Below are positions 20,755-32,330 of a DNA stretch of 64,000 bases, piece by piece. The DNA is taken from positions 2,542,001-2,606,000 of the forward strand of contig NC_089441.1 in assembly GCF_026210795.1 (NCBI RefSeq), read 5' to 3'. Both the position numbers and the translations under genes were made by a program. Within the stretch, counting starts at the first letter, position 1. Each line of letters starts with the position of its first letter. The DNA is from Rhizophagus irregularis (Eukaryota > Glomeromycota > Glomeromycetes > Glomerales > Glomeraceae). Under the pieces are notes generated by a model. That model worked only from the letters and a program-made list of their open reading frames with translations. It was not told where the DNA came from and ran no database searches.

Positions 20755-21636
20755 TCATTTAGTTAATTTCTTTAAACGTGTTTCTAAATTAAAAATAAAC
20801 TTTGTAGCTTAGATTTTACAAAAAAAGAAAGGTATCAAAAAATTATCAAACCTACCTAATTCTTTTGAATAATCATCCAATTCTATAGCAACTTTTTCCA
20901 AAAAATCCACTTGATCGCAAATTTCATCAATTTGTTGAACATAGGGTTCAAAATCCGTATCTATTTTTTTTTAAAAAAAAAATAAAGTTTAATATATGTC
21001 TTTAATTAATAATTTACTATATTTTACTTACAAATCCTTTGTAATTTAGCCATTTCTACTACTAAATTTTGTGCCATTCCAGACATTTCTTTGTATCTAT
21101 CTCTTGTAACTTTATTCATTGTTTCTAATAACTTATAGTCTTCTGTCGTAGCTATTAAAAATAATTAGTAATTAATAAAAATAAAACAAAAAGAGAAAAA
21201 AATATATACATATGCTTATGTTATAATTAATCATACCTAAAAGTTCTCCTTTTAAATATTCACCAACTTTACTAAACATTTCTTCAGTTAATTTACTTAC
21301 ATTTTGTGATTTATTTCCAGTACTATCACTAGTAAAAGATTGTTTATCTATTTCAGATTGAATAGAGGTTTGAGATGATATTGTTGTTCTACGAGCTTTT
21401 GTTGATGAAGGTTGTTGAGATTGTTGAGGTTGCTGTTGAGCTTGTTGTTGCTGTTGTTGTTGTGTATTTTGTTGAGAGGTTGTTAAAGGCAGTACACTTG
21501 ATAATGAAGAAAATGTTGAAGTAAGTGCTGACGTCGTAGAATTAATAGCTGATGTTAGTGTATTTGTGGTACTGGAAGTTAAACTTGTGGAAGAATTGGT
21601 TGTTGTTGGTGAAGTTGGTTTATCTTGACCCGACAT
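20755..21636 (-). CDS. BLOC1S2: BLOC-1 complex subunit 2
   Basis: Four exons (21636..21237, 21151..21032, 20960..20856, 20783..20755) encode 217 residues. The first ~105 residues are Ser/Thr-rich with a Gln run (about residues 62-80) and look disordered. The conserved part begins LTEEMFSKVGEYLKGEL, then TTEDYKLLETMNKVTRDRYK, MAQNLVVEMAKLQ, YVQQIDEICDQVDFLEKVA, IELDDYSKEL, a helical coiled-coil pattern characteristic of BLOC1S2. BLOC-1 acts in endosomal and lysosome-related trafficking. The last exon is only 29 nt. The gene is convergent with EMG1 (175 bp apart) and divergent from SHQ1 (208 bp apart). The N-terminal extension is longer than in animals. Confidence 0.88.
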
Positions 21637-21844
21637 TTTATAATGTGATTTTAAAAAGTATAATAATAATATGGATTAAAAATGTTTGATGTGCAGTCTA
21701 TCAGATAATAGATAATCTAATAAATAATAATGATTGTAATACCTTCTAAATTCTTATTTCTTATTGGCTAATCAAACTAATCAAACTGCATTTATTTTTT
21801 TCCACACCAAAAAAAAAAAAAGGTAGTTGTATAATTTTTTTAAA
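21637..21844. promoter_or_regulatory. Shared divergent promoter, BLOC1S2 / SHQ1
   Basis: Only 208 bp separate the two start codons, so both genes must be transcribed from this interval. It contains poly(dA) runs and TCTTATTTCTTATTGG-CTAATCAAAC, where ATTGGC is a CCAAT-box on the minus strand (near 21765). No TATA box is obvious. Confidence 0.5.
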
Positions 21845-24093
21845 ATGATTACACCTAATTTTACAATTACTCAGGATTTCAAATTTATCACGATAATTAT
21901 TAAAACTCCTTACATCAAGGTAAATTAAGAAGAAAATAAGATAATAATTTTTTTTTTTAAAAAACTTTTTTGTTAAAAAATTTAATAAATTTTTTTTTTG
22001 TTTAAAAAAGGTATCAGATGTTGAACTTTATTGTGAAGGGCCTGATTTTAGTTTTTATGTAAAACCTTATTATTTAAGGTAAAGAAAAATCTTGTAAACT
22101 TTAATTTTATTACGCGTTTTTTTTTTAAAAAAAAAATAATAATAAAAAAAAATATATTTTTTTTTGAAAAGTGATTATATTTAAATTGTTAGTTTTAAAT
22201 TTATTTATTAGGCTTCATTTTCCTGGTAATTTAGTTGATGATGATCGTGTTAATGCATCTTATGATATTTCATCTGGTGAGATGAATATAAAAATACCAA
22301 AAGAAACTCCTGGAGAAGAATTTTCAGACTTAGATTTGTTAACGAAACTTTTAGCTCCAAAAAGTGTTAAAAAAGTTCCTGAAAAGCCTTTAATTGAGAT
22401 CATCGATGATAACAATGATGAGAATAATAATCAGGAAAATGATAATGAATTGGAAGAATTATTTGGAAAAGAGGATGATAGACAAAAATCTTATAAAAAT
22501 AACAATGATTTTTTGATAAGAGAGTTAAATAATGATGTTAACAATGAGGTTAATGATGTCAATGATGTCAATGATGTTAATGTTAATGATGTTAATGATA
22601 ATAAACCTTTAATTCAAGAGTTATTTGATGGAAAAATTAATGATGATAAAGAAGCTAAAAGATTATATAAATTATTAGAGGAAGGTAATGTATATTAATT
22701 CAAAATTAGAAATGAAACTTTCCTTCTTTTTTTCAGTTCCGAAATAATAATTCTCTTTGATTCGGGGACTATTTCATTGATCAAATAGCTGATGCTTATA
22801 ATTGGGAATTACCACAACAAATTCCCAATGAAAAAGTAAGTACTTTGTTTAATTCATAATCTCTAAGATTAAGTGTTAATAAATTTCCTCTTTTATTAGG
22901 AATTATTACCTATAGCAAAATATGGTTTTAATAAACTTTATTCTGGATATTTCATGCACATACAAGAAACATGTAATGAAATTATAGACATAACAGATCC
23001 AGAACGTTCTACACCAGAATCGCGTCGTCAAGATCGAATTAATGCTGAAAATAGCAAATTTGATCCGGACCATTATATGTAAGCGATTTATGTAATTCAT
23101 GATTAGTCCAATCTATTAAATATAGGGATTATACTAATTTTCACATTTGGAATAGAGCAGATTTTATGTGTGCTGAAGAGATTAAAAATCTTATTAAATC
23201 AAAGAATGTTTGGTGGAAGAGATCATCTGATCTCAATTTCACTGAAGAAGAAAACACAATTATGCGAAATTTGACAAATAAGCAATGTAATAAATATTAA
23301 ATTATACGTATACATATATATATTTTTTTATAATATTTATATATATTCTTTTTTTATAATATTTATATATATTCTAATATTTTATTTTCTTTTATATTCA
23401 AGATTTAATCGAAAATGTAGGATCAATTTATTATGGATTGATAGATTTATTATTTGCTTATAGTTATAATTATAGAGTATTTGAAGGAGAAAATACTGTT
23501 GAATCACCATGGATGATAGGCAAAATAAGTCCAACAATATCTTGTCTTGAAGTAAGTCTGGATAAAATTATTCATTAATATTTATAATATTTTTATTAAA
23601 AAACTTCAATTTATTATGTATAGCAATTCAACAGTATAGAAGAGACGATGAAAGCATTATATCGTCGTTCATTAGCCTACCCTTGGTATAGAAATTATAA
23701 GCTTGCAAAAAAGTGCCAAGAGGATGTTTATGATCTGTTAAAACTAGGAAAACGTGCAATATTAAAAGTTTTACTAGAATTAAAAGATTTATTTGATCAT
23801 CATGACATTTATTATGTGTATTCAAAAATTTGGTTAGATGATTATTGTATATGGTGTCAAACTAAAGCCAGGTGAGTGATATAAGATACTGTTTATTAAT
23901 GAGGATATGCATTTTTATTAATTATTTTAATTATTTACAATAAACGTTCAGTGACAAGATTATTCGTTCTTTGGCACACAAATTACATCATCATAAAGTA
24001 TTGAAATCGGATACTGGATGGCATTTAGAGGAATATGAGCATTTAGCATTAGAGGATGCACAAGAAAAACAAGCAATGGATTTAAATTCATAA
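21845..24093 (+). CDS. SHQ1: H/ACA RNP assembly factor SHQ1
   Basis: Nine exons (21845..21919, 22011..22078, 22212..22684, 22789..22835, 22900..23078, 23126..23286, 23403..23551, 23624..23871, 23952..24093) give 513 residues. The N-terminal CS/p23-like domain reads MITPNFTITQDFKFI, TPYIKVSDVELYCEG, FYVKPYYLRLHFPG, EEFSDLDLLTKLL. The Shq1 helical domain follows: KYGFNKLYSGYF, EIIDITDPE, FDPDHYM, YYGLIDLLFAYSYNYR, ESPWMIGKISPTISCLE, RRSLAYPWYRNYKLAKKC, DDYCIWCQTK. Shq1 chaperones the dyskerin/Cbf5 pseudouridine synthase before H/ACA RNP assembly. Between the domains is an acidic Asn/Asp-rich linker with VND repeats. The acceptor at 22788 was chosen because the nearer one at 22736 brings a stop. 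Confidence 0.93.
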
Positions 24094-24263
24094 TAATAAG
24101 TTATTTAATATTTACTGACAAGTTATAATATACATATATACAAATAATAAAAAATAATAAATAATGATGAATGATGAAATAACTAGTACAGTATGTAGTG
24201 GGATGAGATAAAAAATACTAGAGAAACAATAAAGACATAGAAAAAAGTCATAACTTAATAAAC

Positions 24264-25155
24264 TTATTGGTCCAAATCGATTAAAGTTCCAGTGCCATCA
24301 CGTTTGTATTGAGAAGGAATTTTTTCATTTATAATACTAGTACAATATTTACATTTAACAGCATCTTTTGGAACTAATTCCTGACACCATGGACATGGAT
24401 CAGTTTCATCTTTTTTCTTACTGGACTCAAAATTCTCATGAATTATGTTGAAAGCTAATTTATTTTTTTTTTAAAAAAAAAAAGATACAGTATATAATTT
24501 AGAATCAGCATTAAGAAAAGAAAAGAAAAGAAAAAAAGAATTAAAAGAATTGACTTACAATAAAATATCCAAAATAGTGCGAAACAAACCATAAAGAAAT
24601 TTATTACAGTGTTTAAAAATGAACCAACATTTTCAGTACTTTATAAAGAAGAAAATGAGATCATGTAAATATTTGAAAAATATTTAAAACAAAAATTTTT
24701 TTTTTTTTACTTACACGGCACCGTCAGCTTGAGCTTCTTCAGGAGTAGCATAAACAGCACTTTCGTTTCTACCTGGTCTAATTACAATAAAATAATTTTC
24801 AAGATTTGTTCCATGAAGAACTAGACCAAGTGGTGGTGTTAAAATATCTTTCTAATAATGTGTATTTATATATATATATAAAAAAGGTTTAATAAATACA
24901 ATTTTATTAGTCTCAAGTAAAAATAAATAAAAAATAATACTTACAACAAACGATTGAACAATGGCGGTGAAAGCCGAACCAATAATTATACCTATTTAAA
25001 AATGTTAGAATAAACGCGTTCTAGATTACAACATTTGTAATAATAATAAATTAATAATAATAATAATTTGATACTTTACCAATACCCAAATCAACCACAT
25101 TTCCGCCTCTTTTTTCAGTAAACTTTTTAAAGTGTTTCCAAATATTAATACACAT
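24264..25155 (-). CDS. Large-conductance mechanosensitive channel (MscL family)
   Basis: Five exons (25155..25080, 24991..24945, 24851..24715, 24638..24559, 24454..24264) give 176 residues. TM1 and its pore glycines are clear: EKRGGNVVDLGIG, IIIGSAFTAIVQSFV, then KDILTPPLGLVL. TM2 lies at about 90-113 (SFLNTVINFFMVCFALFWIF). The C-terminal tail has CPWC (134-137) and CKYC (148-151), a zinc-ribbon-like pair that also occurs in some bacterial MscL tails. MscL opens under membrane tension and releases solutes on hypo-osmotic shock. The family is mainly bacterial and archaeal, and fungal copies are thought to be old transfers; the five introns show this one is a settled nuclear gene. It is convergent with SHQ1 (170 bp). 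Confidence 0.9.
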
Positions 25156-25471
25156 TTTCACTTATTTTATTTAATATATATATTTCGCCACGAAACTAAA
25201 TAACAAAGTGTTCTTTGGATGATGAAATTCGGCTTTAACATAATTTCAGTTAGAAAATGTGACCAAATTGAATAATTTGTATAACTTGTACTCGAATACA
25301 AACATTTGTATCTTTGTAAAACAAGTTAAAATACAAGATTTAATCCTGATCCATCTACTGAGGTTACGAGATTACGACTACGTGATTAAAAGGCCACCTA
25401 TACTCTATACTTTTATGCGGTCCTAACCACTCAACTACTCAACTTTCACAATATCGGTCTACATTATAACT

Positions 25472-26053
25472 ATGGTAAACGGCCAAGAATGGTTGGATAA
25501 AAATTATCCCAAAGATGGAGTATATAGAGGATTTCCTAGCATAATCCTTTCATATGTTTTCGGATAATAGACATTTGGGCTATTGGCAATTTAAGTGGTT
25601 CTTTAAAACTGGAAAGCTTCAATTGTTGGATTAATTCTCTTACTGAATTGGATTTGCGAGGTACTCCAAATTTAAAAAAAGATTATTTGTAGCTCTAATA
25701 ATTTGAGAAAATTAACTTTGGGAAGCTTAAAAACTCTTCGCTATTTAGATTGTAGTAATAATAAACTTACTGAATTGGATACTAGTAATTGTCCTCGAAT
25801 AGAAAAACTAATTTGTGATGGTAATCAACTTAACCAAGAAATTGTTCAGAATCTCCAATCTGAGTTAGAACGAGAAAGAACCAAAACTAAGTTTCTCATG
25901 AGTCAACTAGAAGAGAAAAAATCAAAAACCAATGAACCACAACTTTCTAGCGAGAAAAACAAGCATCACTCAGTCAAATATATAAAAAAGACCTTTTTCT
26001 TCTTTTTTCAATTATCTCACACACCCAAATTTATTCCTAATTTCTTGACCTAA
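25472..26053 (+). pseudogene. Leucine-rich-repeat protein relic
   Basis: The start MVNGQEWLDKNYPKDGV resembles the N-terminus of Rhizophagus LRR proteins. The frame ends at TAATAG (about 25567). The next frame reads IGNLSGSLKLESFN and LTELDLRGTPNLKK and breaks at an A7 run (25674-25680). The last frame carries SSNNLRKLTLGSLKTLRYLD, CSNNKLTELDTSNCPRIEKL and a short coiled coil. The LRR pattern L-x-x-L-x-C/L-x-x-N is evident. Two frame breaks in under 250 bp argue for a pseudogene. It sits between MscL and FCP1, an accessory insertion in a housekeeping block. Confidence 0.6.
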
Positions 26054-26414
26054 CGCCCAACCCCTTGCCTAACCTTCTCCTTTGCCCTAATACCTAAAAG
26101 CATAATCTACAAATTATTATAATCTTTACTATTTTTACTTTATTTGTTTTTTTGCAAAATATTTCTATAAATATAATAATAAACCAAAGATTCTTACATT
26201 TTTTTTTAAAAAAGGGTTTTGTTTAAAAAAATATATACAAATTTGGTCATGCGAAAAATATCACAAACGAAATATGAATCAAAAAAAAAAAAATTAGACA
26301 TTTTAAATACACAAAATGAAAAATAATACATTAAATGCAAAGAAAAAACATATTTCTCTATAATAATTACTAAGAAGAAAGAATAAATATGTGTTTGATC
26401 TTTATTTTATGTAA
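26054..26414. other. AT-rich 3' spacer, no gene
   Basis: Poly(A) and poly(T) runs and AT-rich words only; probably holds the 3' UTR of FCP1 on the minus strand. Confidence 0.4.
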
Positions 26415-29400
26415 TCAACTATTAGGTTGTCTTAAATTTTCTTCAAATAATTGTACATATTCGTCATCATCAAAATCATCATCTCCTTCATCATCACTTT
26501 GATTACCAGGATCATAATCTTCGTCGTCGTCACCATAATCATAATCATCATCTGCATCTTCGTCTTCATAATCTTGCTCGACTTCATCAGCTTCATTGTC
26601 ATGAGCACCTCCATCAAATGTTAGCTCTGAATAAAAACTATCTGATTCGTGTTTTTTTACTTTATCAAATGCCTGTTCTGATTCATTTTCATCATCATCA
26701 TCATCATTATTGAACGTTATGGATTGCCGTAAAGGAGATTGTTTCAAGCGTTTCGCATTACGATCATCTACTTCTAATACATCCCCATAACGCTTCAATC
26801 TTTTACGTCCACCACTATAAGATAAAAAGAAAAAATTTTATGTGAAACTATCTAAAATTAAATAAATAAATAAAAAAATAAAATCTACCTTTCGGTTTCG
26901 GTTTCGCTCTCATCTAAAGCGCTAGTATCACCTGACTCTGCTAAAAGTTCATCCACTTCATTTAAAGCAGATCGCCAGTCGGTTGATTCATAATGCTCCA
27001 TACGTATTTCCGGGCTTAATAACGCATCATCATCATCGGTTCCTGAAGGTGTTTCTATTATCAATTCCAGGGGTTTATCAACCTCTGATATTAGACTCGT
27101 CTCAGAATCACGTGGTGAATTTGGTTCCAAAGTGTAATCTTTTTCCAGCTGTCTTGCCCATTTTTTTATGGATTCATCCAACCTTTTGATTGAATAAAAT
27201 TAATTCTCATATAAAATTAATACATATTAAAAATAAATATTACTTACCATTCTTTACGTACTATATAGACATCCCCTTTCCGATTAGCTTCTCTGACTTT
27301 TTCAGTCCCTCGCTAAATTAGAATTAAAACTAATTAAAAATTATTGAAAAAATTTAGTAAAAAATATATGTACTTACATCGCCGGCTACAAGGTGTGTAA
27401 CTTCATTGTTCCAGTTCGCGGAACATTCCGCGCCAAACTCCTTTGCTAAAATCCATATATCAGAACTATCAATTATAATGGTTTACTAATTAATATTTGA
27501 ATTTTAACAAAAAACGACGAGATAATTAAGAAAAATTACCTTTCTCTCTTTTGATTAGTTGGGATAACATGAGTAAACAAAATATTGACGCCTTTCAATA
27601 CTTGACTTTTCATCTGTGGTATTAAATTAGTAACATCAGGTGTCATTGGTGTACCGTTTGAATTCGAATTACTTTGCAAACTATCGTACTTCTCGTAATA
27701 TTGTTTATGAATATTTTCCAAAGCCTAATTATATATAATTAATATACTATCATAAATCGAAATATTTCAAATATATCTTTTATTTACCTTCAATAAATGA
27801 GGTAATTCCGTGTCATTGTCAGCGAGCATAGGCCTTGATATTGATTTCTGTTCTATAAATGAAACTTTTTGATCCAAATCTTTAATTTCATTATTTTCAT
27901 TTCGGTCAAATTGTTGCTTTTTGGCAGATTTCTCATCAACATTGTCAACATCCGAAATTTCTATAGTTGAAAAAAATAATGGTGTTAAAATGTTATAACT
28001 TTAATTCAAGAAGAAGAATAATTTAAACAAAATATACCTTCAAAAGAACGTTTATTGTTTTGTACAGGCTTTAATAAAGCATCAATAGAAGTATTATTTT
28101 CTGTATTCACTTTAAGTGGCTCCCTATTTGATTTTTCTTCGGAGATATTAACATCCCTTAAAACTTCTATAATATTTAATCGTGTTATCATTTTTTAATA
28201 TAAATCATTTGCAATCATTAAAGTTAAAAATAATTATATTACCTTTATCGTTCTTAATATTATTCTCCTCTGCAATTTCCGGAGAATTTACTTCATTGTT
28301 CTGTTCTTTTTCTTTAGAATTTTCATCTTTGTTAAAAGATATATTATTCTCATCAATCGAAGCATTATTCGCGGGCTCTATAGGGAATATTTTATAAATT
28401 AAATAGGAAAATAAAAATTAAATCATAATAAAACAAAAATACCTTTCTCTACAACATTATTTAAATCTGCGCCATCAGGTATTTCTTTATGAGTGCTATC
28501 ATCTTCTGAAACAATCACCATAGGAATTGAAGTTTGTGGAACTGGTCTCTAAAAATAACATCATGAACAAATAAAAATTAGTAAAAATTATCTGATAATA
28601 AATAATGATGAAACTAACCTTTGGTAAATATGTATCATTTATATCACCAATTCCGACAAAAAAATCATCTGTAAAGAAAAATTTTTTCAAAAATGTTAAA
28701 TATATAATTTTTGTAATTTGTTTTACATGATCTAAATACTTACATGGATGGACCTTAATTAAGTTAGGTGACCAGCTCCATACGTCAGCTCTGTCGTCTA
28801 TTACAACGACCATCGAATTGTCACAAGGAAACAAACGACGAATATCTTTTTGTGTCATACCTAAAATTTTATTATAAAGGAGAAGTAAACATCGAAATGC
28901 AAATATATTTTTTTTTTTAAAAAAAAAAGGAAAGAAAAAGATAATAAAATAAAAATAAATAAAACGATCTTGTTGTTATCTATTTCAACTTACTGCCACT
29001 CTCATCGCGTGATAAAATACGTTCATTAAAGATAGTATTATCTGGATCAATAACGTTCGCAACAGCAGATGCATAATTTCGTGTTCCCATTGTATATATA
29101 TGAGGTTCGTATATTTTGGATACACTTCTAAGAAATTCTTTAAGCCCAGGTCTAATTATAAAAAATTTTTTAAATTAAAAAAGTTATTATGAATTAATAG
29201 AATCATTCAAATCAACATACCTTAGTTTAATATAGTACACGATTGGACTATCAGGCAAAGTGAATTTGCGAACATCTTCAGCCACATCATTTCCATCCTT
29301 TATCCATTCTTCAACGGTTGGATCTATCGTCGCATGAATAAGAGTTTGATCCAAATCAACTATTAAAGAAAGCTTTCTTTCTTCTAATAATCGCCTTGAA

Positions 29401-29940
29401 GTTTCTTTTTCTAATCTTTCAGCTTCATTAAGACTAACTGTCAATCCAAAAACATTGTGGGCCATGCTAATAGTAGCTCTTTGGGCATATTCAATCCCAT
29501 TATGATCTGTTGTAGTAATGTCCGTTCCGCATAAAGCGCACAATCCATGAAGTTGAATTGAATGTGAACAGGGCTCAATTACTCCTACCACAACCTTGTT
29601 GCTAAAAAGAATTGAATTAGAATTAATACCTTTATAAAAGAGACATATAACAAAAAAAAATATACTTTTTTCTGTCGATCGTTTCTCCTTGCTTGACGTG
29701 AAATTGTTCGAGTTCACCTTCAGTAGGACTCTTTAATTCTTCTATTTGAGGAGTTAAAACATCCATGTATTCAGATTCTTCAGTAGCTAAAGCGGATCGT
29801 TTCTGTATAGTCTTTTTGTATTCATAACTTAAAAGCGATTGCGATTTCGCGATCTTATCTCCCGGTTTTACCAAGAAATTGCAAATGGTTGCTGGTAAAT
29901 GCTCCATAGGTATTTTAATTAATACCGGTACTTGACTCAT
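26415..29940 (-). CDS. FCP1: RNA polymerase II CTD phosphatase FCP1
   Basis: Fourteen exons (29940..29666, 29601..29221, 29151..28994, 28860..28744, 28668..28619, 28548..28443, 28377..28243, 28166..28038, 27960..27788, 27724..27540, 27465..27378, 27312..27248, 27182..26889, 26814..26415) give 851 residues in one frame. An N-terminal lipoyl/biotinyl-like region precedes a Cys cluster (C103, C113, C116). The FCPH catalytic domain follows with the nucleophile motif DLDQT (174-178), HIYTMGTRNYA and VVVIDDRADVW. A BRCT domain (LKGVNILFTHVIP, IWILAKEFGAECS, EVTHLVAGD, YIVRKEWLDESIK) comes next. An Asp/Glu-rich tail ends VQLFEENLRQPNS, matching the TFIIF-binding tail of FCP1. FCP1 dephosphorylates the Pol II CTD to recycle the enzyme. 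The middle exons (28548..27788) encode a low-complexity linker of short exons. Confidence 0.95.
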
Positions 29941-30411
29941 TTTATTTAAAAATCGATAAAAACGTTATATTGTTTGAATGAATTTTATTTTTTTTTTTTT
30001 ATCGTCGATTTCAATCTTTTGGCCTCCACCTACGTAAAGTTCGTAAATACAATAATACAAAAATTTATAGAACAAAGAAATGGCATAAAAATCATAAAGA
30101 GTTAAATAGTGCTATTAATTATAGATTTTTAGATCTTAGTATAAACGCGAAAGTTTTTATGGTTAAAAAGTTAATAGGTATTTTGAAAAAAGAATGGTGG
30201 AGTGTCGAATTTAAGGCCCTTTATAGGGAATTTTTATTAAGGTTATGTCATCAATTTTGTTTAGACTAGGGAAGGGTGGCTTAGAACCAATAGTTAATTG
30301 CTATTTATAAATTATACATTTGTGCTACTGTTGTACGATCATTACTCTCCATAGCTCTTTTTTTTTCATCTCGTTATTTTCTTTACTGAATTTAACATTT
30401 AACGAGAAATA
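29941..30411. promoter_or_regulatory. Divergent promoter region, FCP1 / mL41
   Basis: The 471 bp between two divergent start codons must hold both promoters. A T12 run near 29990 flanks the FCP1 side and a T-rich tract (30358..30366) the mL41 side. No clear TATA box is seen near either start. Confidence 0.4.
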
Positions 30412-31005
30412 ATGACCTTTGGAGTAATAAAAGCAATATATCGTGGAGCCAAACGAACACCAATGAATACAAAAAGAGGACATAATTATTATAAAGGCAT
30501 GGCACTAATATCAAATATTATTTATTCATATATGTATATACATATTATTATTATATTTACAAGAAATTTTACGAAAAAACTCGGACTTAAACAGGTACTG
30601 GCTCTGGTTCTATGGGATGGCATACGAAAAGAGGTATTTAGGCATAATATCAATTAATATTTTTATTTTTAAATTGATTCAATTATTAATTAACATTCTT
30701 TCATTAGGTGGATATAAAATTGACCCCAAAAAAGTTCGTACGTACGTTGTACCAAATTTAACCGATTGTCCGGTAAGAAATAATTTTATTTAGTTGCATT
30801 TTTTTATTTCCATTTACGTCTTTATTTAATGACTTTATTTAATTAATATCTATATTCTTTAAAGTATCTGCCTTACGTCGAGCCCAAAGCTAAGAGGGGA
30901 ATTAAATATACCATTGACACAGATAAATATTTGGAGTTGGCTAATAAATACGTAAAAAAAATAAGTGAAAATAAATTAATGATTGCAAATGAAGCAAAAA
31001 ATTAA
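30412..31005 (+). CDS. MRPL27: Mitochondrial ribosomal protein mL41 (MRPL27 family)
   Basis: Four exons (30412..30496, 30595..30633, 30708..30772, 30865..31005) give 109 residues. Family features are KRTPMNTKRGHNYYKG, TGSGSMGWHTKRGGYKID (the GxxGRHTK-GGY core), KVRTYVVPNLTDCP and LPYVEPKAKRG. The protein is part of the mitochondrial large ribosomal subunit. Intron 1 appears to begin with GC, not GT: exon 1 ends AAAG at 30496 and the intron starts GCATGG. No GT donor can be used before an in-frame stop at 30504. Exon 2 is a 39-nt micro-exon. The small size fits the family. The gene shares its upstream region with FCP1. Confidence 0.9.
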
Positions 31006-31496
31006 TGTCTCGAAAAACTGTTTCTGAAATTAATAAAAAAATTTTTGTTAATAAACACGTGAGTTACATTTTGTTAGTGTGATTATTCCCTATCAAACAG
31101 CATTTAACCTTATTTATGAATGTTTTGTTCTTGTGATCATGCTTACAAGTTTAAATTATAAAGACTTAAAAGGTAAGGCTCAAATTTTGTGCAATGATTT
31201 TCTTAAATCACACTAATTTGTAATGATTTCCTGTGATTCCCGCTCAGACCATTTTAATTTGCTTTTTTATTTATTATAGCAAAATTTCGTTATAAATAGT
31301 TTCGTAATCACTAAACTATGAAACACATTTAATGATCGTCAAAACATTGAATGAGTATGACAAGAATAAATTATCGCGGGGTTGCTAAGCTATATGATTT
31401 CCTAAGGATCTTACATGCATGATGACATCATATCTGTAACTTAATATTATTGTGAGGAAATCATTAATTTTTTTTTTTAGACTTGAAGAAAATAAA
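31006..31496. other. Intergenic between mL41 and the PNPOx-like gene
   Basis: Holds the 3' end of mL41 and the promoter of the next gene. GATGACATCAT (31422-31432, a near-CRE half palindrome) lies about 70 bp upstream of the next ATG. Nothing else is recognised. Confidence 0.35.
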
Positions 31497-32330
31497 ATGT
31501 CAACGGCACCTTGGAAACCCATTTTAAAATCGATTATTGCAGAACATTTTAAATTTTCCGATACAATGCAGCCAATGCAGGTATAAAATCAATCTTTATG
31601 TTACCTTTTTACATTTGAGGTAATTTAGTCTATATATATTTTTCTTTTAAAGCTGGCAACCTTTAATACAGTTACGCAAAGACCTGCAAATCGTACCGTT
31701 GTCTTCCGTGGATTTATTAAAGATAAAGAAGATTCTTTTGAATCCGATTTACTTTATGTAACAACTGACGTACGTTCTAGTAAAGTAGAACAACTTTCAA
31801 GCAATTCCGGATTCGAAATTTGTTGGTAAAGAAATTTTTTTCAAAAAAAAAAAATTATATATATTTCAAAAAAATTTTTGACATATACATAAAATTTTAG
31901 GTGGTTTCCTAAAACGCAAGATCAATTTCGGTTAACTGGAAATGCATGCGTATTTTCATCCGACTCATCAATCAACTCAAAATTTCCATTTGCCAAACTT
32001 TCTTCATATTTTCCTACGGCTAATTTTAATTGGGATGAAAAATTAGAATATTATTTCAAACAAATTTCTGATCAATTACGCGCAGACCTTACTCGTCCTA
32101 CTCCCGGCCTTCCTCTTGAACATGAAAATTATACTAAAAAACTCGCAGTTGTAGCCAAAGACGAGAGAGAAAATGAACTAGTTAAACAGTCATTTGCAAA
32201 TTTTGCGTTAGTCATTTTTGAGGTTGAAGAAGTTGATCGTGTTGAATTAGCCACTGACCCTCATAAAAGAACAAATTGGAAATTGAATAATCAAACTAGA
32301 AAATGGGTAGAGCAAAGAGTTTATCCTTAA
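31497..32330 (+). CDS. Pyridoxamine 5'-phosphate oxidase-like FMN-binding protein (Alr4036 family)
   Basis: Three exons (31497..31580, 31653..31825, 31901..32330) give 228 residues. It opens APWKPILKSIIAEH, followed by FNTVTQRPANRTVVFRGF, LLYVTTDVRSSKVEQL, FEICWWFPKTQDQFRLTG. The C-terminal part includes a loop at QISDQLRADLTRPTPG and FALVIFEVEEVDRVELA, and ends RTNWKLNNQTRKWVEQRVYP. This is the pattern of Alr4036-type flavin-binding split-barrel proteins, related to PNPOx: an FMN-contacting Arg-x-Val-x-Phe-Arg-G strand and the C-terminal W...R.YP signature. Substrate unknown; a role in vitamin B6 metabolism is possible but not shown. No signal peptide is visible. Confidence 0.85.

Noticed and set aside
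26432-26617. Met/Lys-rich minus frame
   Set aside because: Alternative frame of the GAT/GAA-rich acidic tail of FCP1.
30412-30657. mL41 as a single 81-codon exon
   Set aside because: Read as one frame it loses the WHTKRGGY core and ends in unrelated sequence; the four-exon model restores the full family match.
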